NCBI GenBank assembly: GCA_013166775.1
Contig: JABLTJ010000002.1
Span: 142,264-206,263, forward strand
Direction of reading: 5' to 3'
DNA: 64,000 nt
From: Promethearchaeati archaeon
GTDB lineage: Archaea; Asgardarchaeota; Heimdallarchaeia; Heimdallarchaeales; Heimdallarchaeaceae
Shown here: one piece after another, positions 36,168 through 44,825 of the stretch
Position numbering within the stretch: the first letter of the stretch is position 1
How the letters are laid out: each line of letters opens with the position of its first letter
The notes under the pieces: generated by a model
Databases searched by the model: none
Told to the model about the DNA's origin: nothing
Seen by the model: the letters and a program-made list of their open reading frames with translations, nothing else
Made by a program: the position numbers and the translations under genes

Positions 36168-39100
36168 TTAAGCTCTGATAGGTGCTCTGCTTCTATAATC
36201 ATAGTAAATTTTAGTAATTTCACTAACCATTTTCTCATTGAAAGTTGTCATCATTACTGGATCTCCACTTGGAGCTTTGTGTCCTAGGAAACCTTCTTCA
36301 ATTCCATCTCTGGTACCCATCATTACAGTTAACTGAGGATCATCCTTTACAGTAACATTTCCCATTGTAATCATTTTTGTTAGCAAAGCTTTGTCTTTTT
36401 CGTTGTGCTGTGATGTATTTGTTACAATCTCAAGTTTTCTACTGAAAGTATCCATGAATTCAGAATCTATCCATCGTAATGTTGGAGAAACTATAGTAGC
36501 TGAAGATTTTGTATGTCTTAGCAATGCCATCATTGTTGCTCTTACTTGCTCGTTTCCTGTCACTAACCACATATCTTCTACAGGATTGGGTTCAATTCCC
36601 TTTCCTAGTGATAGAACATCCCTTAGTATTTTCATTGAATCTCCTGTTGCTTCTAGAACAACGTCAATTTTACCAGGAATAGTGTTTAATAGTCCAGTAA
36701 TATTAGTATCAACTGCTTCTACTTCTTGCAGAGAGCTTTTAATCAAATCTTCCTTGAAGCTCATCAGTTTAGAGTTATATTCAGTTTTCTGCGAATCTGC
36801 TATTTGTGAATCTTGAACTACCTTATCTAATTTCTCTATAAATGAGTTAAGTAATGATCCAAAGAGGTCTGAAACAGTTTTTTCCAGATTAGTGAGATCA
36901 GATTTTATTGTTTCATTACCTGAAGTAATAGTATCAGTAAGAGTATCTCTAGTCCCTTGAACATTTGTTACTAATGCTGAGGAGTTTGAATCAGAATTTG
37001 TTATAAAACTACTTATCTGATGTTGGACATTTAGATCATAATCCTTGCTGTCCTTGTCAAACTCTTCTTTAATAGAAGTAACATTACTCTCAAAATCAGT
37101 TGACATCTTATCGTATGATTTTTCTAAATCCTTGTGAACTCCTTCATACATTACATCGATTTCTGCTTGTACTAATGATTTGAATTCATTAGTTGAGGTG
37201 TCTAATTTACTTGAGAAAGAGTCTGTATCCTTCTTTATTAGCTTTGGATACTCTATAGTTAGTTTCTGCATTTCCTCCTTAGTGAGTATAACTACCTCAT
37301 CTAGTTCTGAAGATTTCTCAGGAGATACATTTAATTCAGCGAGTAATTCTTCAGTACCTTCTAAGAACTGTTGAATTTCCTGATCGATTAATTCGTTTAT
37401 TTCGCTTTCAACTTTTGCAGTTTGGGTAGTATAATTAGCAACTGCTTCATCTAAAGTAACAGAAACATCAGTATCTAAAGCGTTCTTAGCAGTTTCAAAC
37501 TCTGATTGCATTGTTTTCATATTTGTATCCATAGAAGAGTTAACTTTAGTAACTAATTTTGTATGATCATCAATATTTGTCTTGAGTGTCTCTTGAAGAG
37601 TATTCATAACTTCTTCATTGTTTCCTTTCATCAAAGTAAAGATTTCTTCTTTCTTTGTTTGTAATGCAGTGAGTCCTTCTTCTAAATGGAGCTGCATCTT
37701 TGTTTTATCCCCTTCTTCTGCAGATACTGAGGATTTTACAATGTCGTCTAGAGAGGTCTTAATTTTCTTTATTACTCCACTGAATGCTTTAGATTCAGCA
37801 CCGACCACTTCCCTCAATCCACTTGTGCTGGTATCCTGGAGTTCAATATATTGTTCCTCGTAAGTTACATATGTTTCTTCTATTGTTTTCTTCATCTCAT
37901 CTAATGATTTTGATAATTGATCGCTTATCTCGGTTCTAGATTTCTCAAGAGACTGACTAGATGATTGAATTGTATTGTTTGTAAATTGCGAAAGCTCATC
38001 TAGCCTTGCATTAACTCTTTGAAAAACTCCAGTGGATAAAGTTGTCATAGAATCTGAAAATGTTTGAATCATATCCTCAGCTTTTGAACCAACACTATCC
38101 TTGAGAAGTTCAATATCTCTATTCATGCTTCCAATAAGTTGAGCCATTCTTGGCCCATCTTCCTTACCAAAAACTCTCTGAAGTTGCTTTTGATCTAATC
38201 CTTGGAAGGAGCTGTTAATTTCTTCAATTTTCGCTACCGCTGATTTAAACTGATCACTAATTTCATTCAATCTATCTAAACTCGTTTTGTAATATATTTG
38301 TACTAAATCTGGTACTTCATCTCGTATGTCTCTACCTCTTTTCGAAAAATCATCTGAAAATGCTTGAATATCATTATTGAATTGTGTTTCTTTTTCTTGA
38401 ATTAGATCCTTAATTGCACTATCATTGTCCTTCACATTTTTCTCAATATTAGAAACAACTTTCTCTTTTAGCTCATTTAGGTGAGAAGTAAACACTTGTT
38501 TGAACTCATCATGAGTTGAAGTAAAAATTTTAACCCGTTCATCCAGAGATGTTTGATAATCCGTTGCAGTTTTTGACAAATCATCTAAATAAGAATTAGT
38601 TGATTCTTCAAAAGTTGTCATTATTTCATCAATAAAAGTAGTCACTTGATCACTCACTTTTTCAATTGAAGATGACAAATTTTCTTTGAAAAGGCTGAAA
38701 CCATCTTCTATTCCTTTCTTGAGAAGTGATAAAAGACCATCGCTGTTCTTTTTGAAATCTTTGAGATAAGATGATAAATCAGAGCTAAGTTTGCTTTTCA
38801 TTTCTTCGGTTTTACCTTCTGTTTGAGTGATTAATGCACCTAATTTTTCTACAGAATCAGTCTTGGTTTTATTAAGAAGATCTACGAATTGGTTTTCGTT
38901 TTCTTTTAGAATGTTTACAGCTGTTTCTTTTGATTTATCTATTGATGATTTGATTCTGTTAGTAGTTGCTTCTTCAAGTTTCTTAAGTTCTTCATTCAAT
39001 GAAGCTAGAATCAATTTTGTTTTTTCTTGATGTTTATCTAATTTGGTTTCATAATTTGCAATTATTTTGTTTAGTGTGCCTGTTAGTTTTTTAGTTGAAT

Positions 39101-39938
39101 CTTGAGTGGATGTCTTTGAATCAGATTTGATTTTGTTTACTACATCGCTAGTTACTTCATCTATAACTTTTTTCTTCCCTTTTGCAGTTTCAAGAAATGT
39201 TTGAAGCTGCAAGGATAGACTCTCCTTTATTCCTTCCACTTTCTCCAATATTGCATCAAGTTGAACATTTATTCTTACGTTGTGTTCTTGTTGAAGAGAA
39301 CCGAATGTTTCTTCAACCTTAAGCTTGAAAGCTTCATGATGTTCTCCTATTTTGTGTATTGTGGAATCGAAGGAATTCAAAACGTTCTCTCTAACTCTTT
39401 GAGCAGATTTAGCTATATTCTCACTGTTTGTAGAAGATATTGTTGAAGTTTCGGAATTAACTCTTTCAATAATCTCTGTTAGTTCACTCTTTCCTGTGTC
39501 TACATGTGATGATATAATTTCTAGAAATTGTTTTGATATCCCACTTACTTCTTGAGAATGAGCGTCTACATCTTGAGTGATTTTCTCATGAAAACTAGTT
39601 AATTGTGTTCTAAAATTCTGCATTGTTTTATTCCAATCAACTTTAACATCATCACTCAGAGTTTTCAATTCATTTTCTAAACGTTGAGAAACGTCTTCTG
39701 TTAATTTAATTTGAGGAGGTAATGGAATATAATAAGAAGTTCCTTCTGCATTTTTTGCTTTTACCTCTTTAACATATCCGCGACCAACCAATTTTTCCAA
39801 TGCTGAATTTATTTCATCAGCAGAGATCTTAACGTAGGTCTGGATTTGTCCAACAGTACGGAAACCATACTGCACAATGTTTGAATAAACTTGGATTTCA
39901 TCTTTCGATAATCCTATTTTTTCTAATGTTCCTTGCAT
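36168..39938 (-). CDS. Giant TrmB-like protein interrupted by a ~1000-residue coiled coil
   Basis: A 1256-residue protein. Residues 1-75 are a TrmB-type winged helix (LSKDEIQVYSNIVQYG, ALEKLVGRGYVKEV). Residues about 85-1110 are almost continuous helical coiled coil, rich in Ser, Thr, Glu, Lys and Asp and low in Pro and Gly, resembling the cytoplasmic rod of chemoreceptors. The C-terminal 135 residues (from DMWLVTGNEQVRATMMALL) return to a globular fold like the TrmB effector/PLD-like domain. It has no ATPase motifs, signal peptide or membrane segment. It is the third gene of an operon with an ATPase and another coiled-coil protein. It may be a DNA-anchored filament or scaffold. Confidence 0.8.
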   Translation of the reverse strand: MQGTLEKIGLSKDEIQVYSNIVQYGFRTVGQIQTYVKISADEINSALEKLVGRGYVKEVKAKNAEGTSYYIPLPPQIKLTEDVSQRLENELKTLSDDVKVDWNKTMQNFRTQLTSFHEKITQDVDAHSQEVSGISKQFLEIISSHVDTGKSELTEIIERVNSETSTISSTNSENIAKSAQRVRENVLNSFDSTIHKIGEHHEAFKLKVEETFGSLQQEHNVRINVQLDAILEKVEGIKESLSLQLQTFLETAKGKKKVIDEVTSDVVNKIKSDSKTSTQDSTKKLTGTLNKIIANYETKLDKHQEKTKLILASLNEELKKLEEATTNRIKSSIDKSKETAVNILKENENQFVDLLNKTKTDSVEKLGALITQTEGKTEEMKSKLSSDLSSYLKDFKKNSDGLLSLLKKGIEDGFSLFKENLSSSIEKVSDQVTTFIDEIMTTFEESTNSYLDDLSKTATDYQTSLDERVKIFTSTHDEFKQVFTSHLNELKEKVVSNIEKNVKDNDSAIKDLIQEKETQFNNDIQAFSDDFSKRGRDIRDEVPDLVQIYYKTSLDRLNEISDQFKSAVAKIEEINSSFQGLDQKQLQRVFGKEDGPRMAQLIGSMNRDIELLKDSVGSKAEDMIQTFSDSMTTLSTGVFQRVNARLDELSQFTNNTIQSSSQSLEKSRTEISDQLSKSLDEMKKTIEETYVTYEEQYIELQDTSTSGLREVVGAESKAFSGVIKKIKTSLDDIVKSSVSAEEGDKTKMQLHLEEGLTALQTKKEEIFTLMKGNNEEVMNTLQETLKTNIDDHTKLVTKVNSSMDTNMKTMQSEFETAKNALDTDVSVTLDEAVANYTTQTAKVESEINELIDQEIQQFLEGTEELLAELNVSPEKSSELDEVVILTKEEMQKLTIEYPKLIKKDTDSFSSKLDTSTNEFKSLVQAEIDVMYEGVHKDLEKSYDKMSTDFESNVTSIKEEFDKDSKDYDLNVQHQISSFITNSDSNSSALVTNVQGTRDTLTDTITSGNETIKSDLTNLEKTVSDLFGSLLNSFIEKLDKVVQDSQIADSQKTEYNSKLMSFKEDLIKSSLQEVEAVDTNITGLLNTIPGKIDVVLEATGDSMKILRDVLSLGKGIEPNPVEDMWLVTGNEQVRATMMALLRHTKSSATIVSPTLRWIDSEFMDTFSRKLEIVTNTSQHNEKDKALLTKMITMGNVTVKDDPQLTVMMGTRDGIEEGFLGHKAPSGDPVMMTTFNEKMVSEITKIYYDYRSRAPIRA

Positions 39939-39947
39939 TTTAATCCC

Positions 39948-41402
39948 TTATCTATACAATTCATTCTTTATTGCTTCGATGTTCTTTTCTAATCTTTCTA
40001 AACGACTTATGAGATCTCTTTTCCTTTTCTCTGATTCTTCTGCTAGTTTTATATTTTGCTTTGCTTCAGTTTCCAAATCAGTTAGAGTGGTTTCTTGAGT
40101 CGCTATTATTTGACCTTTAGCTGCAGATGCGGATGAAGATAAATCAGCTACAGCATCCTTTTCAACAGATTCCAGTCTTGTAATAATTTGGCTACTGGTT
40201 TTGTCTACTGATTCAATTATATCAGAAACATCTTGCTCTATTGAAGATATTTTGTCTACAATTGTACTATTTGCTCTACTTTCGATATCAGATATCTTGC
40301 TCTCAAGATCAGTTTTCATTTCTTCAAATTTTGAATTAAGTTGTTCTTGTTCACTTGATAATAATGTTTTAGCTTCTTGTTTCATCGTATCAGACTGTTC
40401 TGAGAAAGATGTTAGAATTTTATCAACATCTTCATTAAATCCTTCTTCAAAACCTTGAAGTTCGTTGCTATGTGCTTCTAGTTGATCTTTCGCAATTCCA
40501 TCATATTTCTTAATCATATCAGCTTTTGAGCTATTGAAATTTGACATTGCTACTTCATTCACATCTATCATACCTTTTTCGTATTCAGCAAGAACATCTT
40601 GAACTTTAGTAATTTCATCTACAAGGTATTTATCCATTGTATCTGATACACCTGAAAGTTCAGCTTGAATTCTTTTTACTGCGTTACTTACTAATTGTTC
40701 CAAATCATTTTTGATTCTATTAAAACTCTCAAAGATGGATTCCATATTCTCTGTTAATTTATCACCATATTCTGAACGTAAATGTTCAATTGATTCAAGC
40801 ATAATATTCTCTGTAATGTTAATATTATCATTAAGCTGTTCTTTCATATCTTCAGCGTTCTTTTCAAATGTACTAATGTTGTTGTTTTTTATTTCAACGA
40901 TATTCTCTTTAGCTCCTGTAACTACTTTTCTAAAAGTGTTAATTTGGTTATTAGCTAATCTTTCCAAATCTTGGGTATGGGAGCCTATAACTGTATTAAT
41001 ATTATCATTAAAGGAAGTTGTATAATTTCCATACATAGTCTTGCTTTCAGATAGCAGTGAAACAATCGATTCTTTTAGATTTTCAAGCTGATTATTAGTC
41101 TCTGTGAACTTAGAATAGATAGTTTCTTTTTGGGATTCCGTCCATTCTTGAACTAAATTTTTGTTATCAGAAGTATTTTTACTAGTTTGTTCTTCTAACT
41201 TGTTTTTGTTTTCATCTATAAGATTCCTGAGATTCTCATTCAATGCAATGAATTTATTCTGAATTAAAGTTGTTAAAACCTGATAATATCTTTGAAGCTC
41301 CAACATACCTTCCAGAGATTCTTTAAAATTTGTAACTTCATTTTCCAGATTTTCAATTTCCCTTCTTATTTTCTCTAAATCCTTTTCTACTCTTTCTGAC
41401 AT
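39948..41402 (-). CDS. Coiled-coil protein of the ATPase/TrmB-like operon
   Basis: A 484-residue protein that is almost wholly helical coiled coil, starting MSERVEKDLEKIRREIENLE and ending SRLERLEKNIEAIKNELYR. The composition (Glu, Lys, Asn, Ser, Thr) matches the central part of the next gene, suggesting that the two can co-assemble. No catalytic motif, membrane helix or DNA-binding domain. The ATG at 41402 has AGGTGA overlapping the stop codon of the upstream ATPase gene, so translation is coupled; the frame's GTG at 41411 is part of that site. Only 9 bases separate it from the downstream gene. Confidence 0.8.
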   Translation of the reverse strand: MSERVEKDLEKIRREIENLENEVTNFKESLEGMLELQRYYQVLTTLIQNKFIALNENLRNLIDENKNKLEEQTSKNTSDNKNLVQEWTESQKETIYSKFTETNNQLENLKESIVSLLSESKTMYGNYTTSFNDNINTVIGSHTQDLERLANNQINTFRKVVTGAKENIVEIKNNNISTFEKNAEDMKEQLNDNINITENIMLESIEHLRSEYGDKLTENMESIFESFNRIKNDLEQLVSNAVKRIQAELSGVSDTMDKYLVDEITKVQDVLAEYEKGMIDVNEVAMSNFNSSKADMIKKYDGIAKDQLEAHSNELQGFEEGFNEDVDKILTSFSEQSDTMKQEAKTLLSSEQEQLNSKFEEMKTDLESKISDIESRANSTIVDKISSIEQDVSDIIESVDKTSSQIITRLESVEKDAVADLSSSASAAKGQIIATQETTLTDLETEAKQNIKLAEESEKRKRDLISRLERLEKNIEAIKNELYR

Positions 41403-41411
41403 TTTTTTCAC

Positions 41412-43199
41412 CTAAAAATCTAATTCTTTTTCTATGCTTTCAATTTCAATTTCTTCAACTTTTTTTGGTTCAGGTTTTGGTTCTGGTTCAGGTTCTGATT
41501 CAACCTGCGGTAATTCAACCTCAACTAATTTTTCAAATTTCATTGATTTGAAATAATTATGATGAATACTTTCCTCATTATAAAGCTCTATTGCTTTCTT
41601 ACGAATTCTCTCGTAGTTTTGTTCGTCTCCTATCTTGTTATAGCAATCGAGGGTAGATTTTATGTAACCTCTTATCGCATACTCACTTTTCGCTAATGGG
41701 AGAGATAAAGATAATTTTTCAAACTGATCTGCAGCTCTTGTATACGATCTTTTTGCCTTTAATTCTTGATCTACAGCGTCATAATATTGAGCTGATTTCA
41801 CATATAATTTTGCTGCAAAGTAATAATTTTTCTCTTCAAATTCTCTTGCCATGTTTTCACAAAAGCCACCTGCTTGTTCTAATTCTTTTATTAATTCAAA
41901 TTGCTGCACATTTATCAATGAAAAGTCATATGCTCTTTGATACATCTTTTTCTTTATGCATATATTTGCTATTTTCTTCACTTTGGATGTTAATGCAAAA
42001 TCAGCTAAAGGATCTCTAATTTTAGCAGATAGTTGATTGATTATCTCAATGGTTCCAGTAGATGGGGCAATATCTTTGTCAAGATCATCCAAAATGCCAT
42101 CCAATTTAACCATCAGAGTTGTTAATGGTCCGAACAATCTTATTCTAAACTTCATTGTTGTTAGAAGTGATTCTTGCAATAATCTAGCATACGTTTCACC
42201 TAACCAAAGCATACCTTTTTCTTCAAGTTTCTTCAATGTTGGAGTTGAAATATAAGCTGATAATTGTTCAATAGGAAACAAATTCTCATTGTAAGAAGCC
42301 ATTTCTAACAAAGCAGTTTCTTCTTCTTCATTTAATTCAAACAAATCTTTTAAATTGCGTTCTACAAAATTTTCAAGCCCCAAATCTGAAGAGATAAAAG
42401 CAATCCCTAAATTTAAATCAAAAATTGATCTCTTACTTGTTGTTATTAAATCCAAAACCCCTTTGTTTATCAATTGTGGAGCTTTCCTTCGCAAGTAAAT
42501 TTCAGTTTCTGAAATAGACAATGCTTCTACCTTAAGAATATTTGAATTGTCAGTAAGATATTTTTCGTAATCAAAATCATACAGAAACCTTTCATCAAAT
42601 GTGCTTGTAACTATTATGTTATACTGTCGTTCCTTTAGTTCTTTAATTATAGAAGCAAAAATTGGATAGAATTCATATAAATCCAGTAATTTAAAAAGAT
42701 GCAAATTATCAACGAAGAAATAAAGAAAAGTACTAGTTTCTATTAATTTTTGGTTTATCTTATCCAAATTTTCGAAGAATAAATTTACATAGAATTCTGT
42801 AAAAGAGATACTCGCTGGTTTCTTAACCTCTTCATCTAGTCCAGGTAGATCATCTCCTAATCTCTTTTTACCCACTTTTTCAAGTAAGGAGCGCCATTCA
42901 GGGGCTAATTCATCTATTTTGTTTTTCCATTCCTTAAAGAAATCCAGAAGTCCTCTTTCTTTTGGTACAAGTTCAAAACGATGTGCAATGTCTTTTCTTC
43001 CAGTAGCAGTGGTTTCAAGTTTCTGCAAAAGTGAACTTTTCCCAGTTCCTTCAGCTCCAACTATTAAGAACGATAATACTTCAGATTCTCCTCTTTTTTT
43101 CTTATTTACAAGTTCAACAAAATTATTTATTGTCTCTCTCAGACCATAAAAGTCATGTGGCTGGCATGGTTGGAAAAGACTAATATTCTCTATAGTCAT
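41412..43199 (-). CDS. STAND-like P-loop ATPase with TPR region
   Basis: A 595-residue ATPase. Walker A is GAEGTGKSS (48-56), Walker B FLYFFVDNLHLF (158-169) with Asp164, and a sensor-1-like IIVTSTFDERF follows near 195. This layout matches STAND/Orc-Cdc6-related NTPases. Residues about 280-360 are probably winged-helix; about 410-520 contain SNAP/TPR-like helical pairs (FAAKLYVKSAQYYDAVDQEL, AKRSYTRAADQFEKL). The tail has an EPEPEPKPEPKK linker and an acidic end. It is first in the operon. STAND ATPases act as nucleotide switches or assembly chaperones, so it may control the coiled-coil partners. Confidence 0.8.
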   Translation of the reverse strand: MTIENISLFQPCQPHDFYGLRETINNFVELVNKKKRGESEVLSFLIVGAEGTGKSSLLQKLETTATGRKDIAHRFELVPKERGLLDFFKEWKNKIDELAPEWRSLLEKVGKKRLGDDLPGLDEEVKKPASISFTEFYVNLFFENLDKINQKLIETSTFLYFFVDNLHLFKLLDLYEFYPIFASIIKELKERQYNIIVTSTFDERFLYDFDYEKYLTDNSNILKVEALSISETEIYLRRKAPQLINKGVLDLITTSKRSIFDLNLGIAFISSDLGLENFVERNLKDLFELNEEEETALLEMASYNENLFPIEQLSAYISTPTLKKLEEKGMLWLGETYARLLQESLLTTMKFRIRLFGPLTTLMVKLDGILDDLDKDIAPSTGTIEIINQLSAKIRDPLADFALTSKVKKIANICIKKKMYQRAYDFSLINVQQFELIKELEQAGGFCENMAREFEEKNYYFAAKLYVKSAQYYDAVDQELKAKRSYTRAADQFEKLSLSLPLAKSEYAIRGYIKSTLDCYNKIGDEQNYERIRKKAIELYNEESIHHNYFKSMKFEKLVEVELPQVESEPEPEPKPEPKKVEEIEIESIEKELDF

Positions 43200-43240
43200 T
43201 TGAATCCTCGCGCAATTCTTAATTTGATAATATACATTTT

Positions 43241-43252
43241 CTACTTATAAAA
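43241..43252 (-). promoter_or_regulatory. TATA box of the ATPase/coiled-coil operon
   Basis: Minus-strand TTTTATAAGTAG, 42-53 bases before the ATG at 43199, the same core as at 3961 and 11901. A separate TATA-like GCTATATATTCC for the divergent winged-helix gene is near 43313. Confidence 0.55.
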
Positions 43253-43399
43253 TCTGTGAATGATTAACATTATGAAAAGATTTGCTTTGTTGTAAATGTT
43301 GCTTATTTTTTCTATGGCTATATATTCCAATTAGAAAGAGATAAAAATGTATTTGCCAGATTGTTCATAATAACCGCAGAGGTGAAATGATGACGATAG

Positions 43400-43825
43400 G
43401 TGAACGTTTTGTTGGCTCCAGCAATAATTCAAGTAGAAGAGCTGGAAAGAATCGAAGAATCAAAAGAAGGGATCATCTTTGCGCGAAAGAGGATAAAGGA
43501 GCTTGAGAATAGCCTTATTTTTCTAAATGAATTGTACAATCAGAGTTTGATCATTTTACTTGATCAACTAAAAGATAAGCAAAAACAGATATTCTTTGCA
43601 GCATCGAAGATTTTAACTAAAAAGAATATATCTCTGAATAGACTATCAAACATGCTTTCAGAAAGATTTGATTTATCATTCTCCACTATCAAATGGAATC
43701 TAACGAAGCTAAGAGATATTGGCTTGTTTGAAACCTTTGGTGAAAGAGGAAATACTAAGACTATTCTAATGCTGACACATCTTGGTCTCTCTCTTTACTC
43801 GAATTTTGCGCAAACTGGAAAATAA
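43400..43825 (+). CDS. Winged-helix transcription regulator with N-terminal coiled coil
   Basis: A 141-residue protein. Residues about 10-60 form a helical coiled coil (EELERIEESKEGIIFARKRI); 62-135 are a winged helix (DKQKQIFFAASKILTKKN, FSTIKWNLTKLRDIGLFETF). It is divergent from the ATPase/coiled-coil operon with a 200-base shared promoter region and could regulate it. The start is uncertain: the frame opens at 43394 and the first candidate is GTG 43400, while the good GAGGTGA site at 43379 sits before ATGs in another frame. A small indel near the start is possible. Confidence 0.72.
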   Translation: MNVLLAPAIIQVEELERIEESKEGIIFARKRIKELENSLIFLNELYNQSLIILLDQLKDKQKQIFFAASKILTKKNISLNRLSNMLSERFDLSFSTIKWNLTKLRDIGLFETFGERGNTKTILMLTHLGLSLYSNFAQTGK

Positions 43826-43882
43826 AATTGTAGAAACACAAAATAATAAATGGTATATGCATAAAAGTAAAATGGTCGAGAA

Positions 43883-44803
43883 ATGAAATCCGATTTTAAG
43901 AAATACAAAAAATCAGGATCAATCTTAGCGGACGCTTTAAAATACGCTAAAGAGATTACAAAACCTGGAATAAAACTCATTGATATTGCTGAAAAAATGG
44001 AAAATTTCATTCGAAATCAATCTGCTCAGCCAGCTTTCCCAGTAAACATCTCAATTAATGAGATTGCAGCTCATTATTCTCCAGTAGTAAACGATGATAG
44101 TACAATACCGGAAGGATCAATTGTTAAGATTGATGCAGGAGTTTCTGTAGATGGATTCCTTACAGATGCAGCTCGAACCTTTATTTTTGATGAAAAATGG
44201 ACTAAAATGAAACTTCTGGCTGAAAATGCTCTAGAAAATGCACTAAAGGAAATTAGACCAAATGGCAGTGTTTTCAAGGTTGGAGAAATAATTGAGAAGA
44301 CAATTAAGAAGGAAGGATATAAACCAATAGTGAATCTTAGTGGTCATCTAATGACCCAGTATTCCTTACATGGAGGAGTCTCAATACCAAACTACAAGAT
44401 TTCAAGAGAAGCAAGAGACGATTCACATAGATTTATTCCTGGAAATGCTTATGCAATAGAACCTTTTGTAACAACAGGATCTGGAAAAGTATTTGATGAT
44501 AAAAATACGACAATTTACAGACATTATCGAGATTTCAAGAAAAATGAAATTCCAGAAGATATTGAGGAAATCTATCTATATATCAAACAAAATTTCTTTA
44601 ATTTACCTTTTAGCTGGAGATGGTTATTTAACTCAGGTTTCAGCGTAAAACAAATTGATAAAGCAAAAGAAATTTTGCTAAGTAAGCATATTGTACATGG
44701 TTATCCTGTTTTGATAGAATCAAAATTCGCTCCTGTGACACAGGCGGAAGAAACTATTTATGTTAATAAGGATGAAATCATAATTCTAACAAACACAAAA
44801 TAG
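43883..44803 (+). CDS. map: Methionine aminopeptidase, type II
   Basis: A 306-residue M24A peptidase that removes initiator Met. Metal ligands are Asp84 (KIDAGV), Asp95 (LTDAART), His155 (NLSGHLM), Glu193 (AIEPFVT) and Glu289 (TQAEETIYV), with His64 (AAHYSP) in the substrate pocket. The approximately 60-residue helical insertion (about 212-275) defines type II (archaeal/eukaryotic). Complete and standard length. Confidence 0.95.
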   Translation: MKSDFKKYKKSGSILADALKYAKEITKPGIKLIDIAEKMENFIRNQSAQPAFPVNISINEIAAHYSPVVNDDSTIPEGSIVKIDAGVSVDGFLTDAARTFIFDEKWTKMKLLAENALENALKEIRPNGSVFKVGEIIEKTIKKEGYKPIVNLSGHLMTQYSLHGGVSIPNYKISREARDDSHRFIPGNAYAIEPFVTTGSGKVFDDKNTTIYRHYRDFKKNEIPEDIEEIYLYIKQNFFNLPFSWRWLFNSGFSVKQIDKAKEILLSKHIVHGYPVLIESKFAPVTQAEETIYVNKDEIIILTNTK

Positions 44804-44825
44804 TTTTGATAAAAGAAAAAAGAGA

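Noticed and set aside
36391..41025. Several plus-strand frames of 60-140 codons inside the coiled-coil genes
   Set aside because: Ser/Leu/Phe-rich antisense shadows of Glu/Lys/Ser-rich coiled coil; no start signals.
43387..43506. 39-codon frame starting MMTIGERF behind a good AGGTGA-type site
   Set aside because: Arg/Ser-rich, not coding-like, and overlapping the winged-helix frame; kept only as a possible leader or evidence of a start indel.
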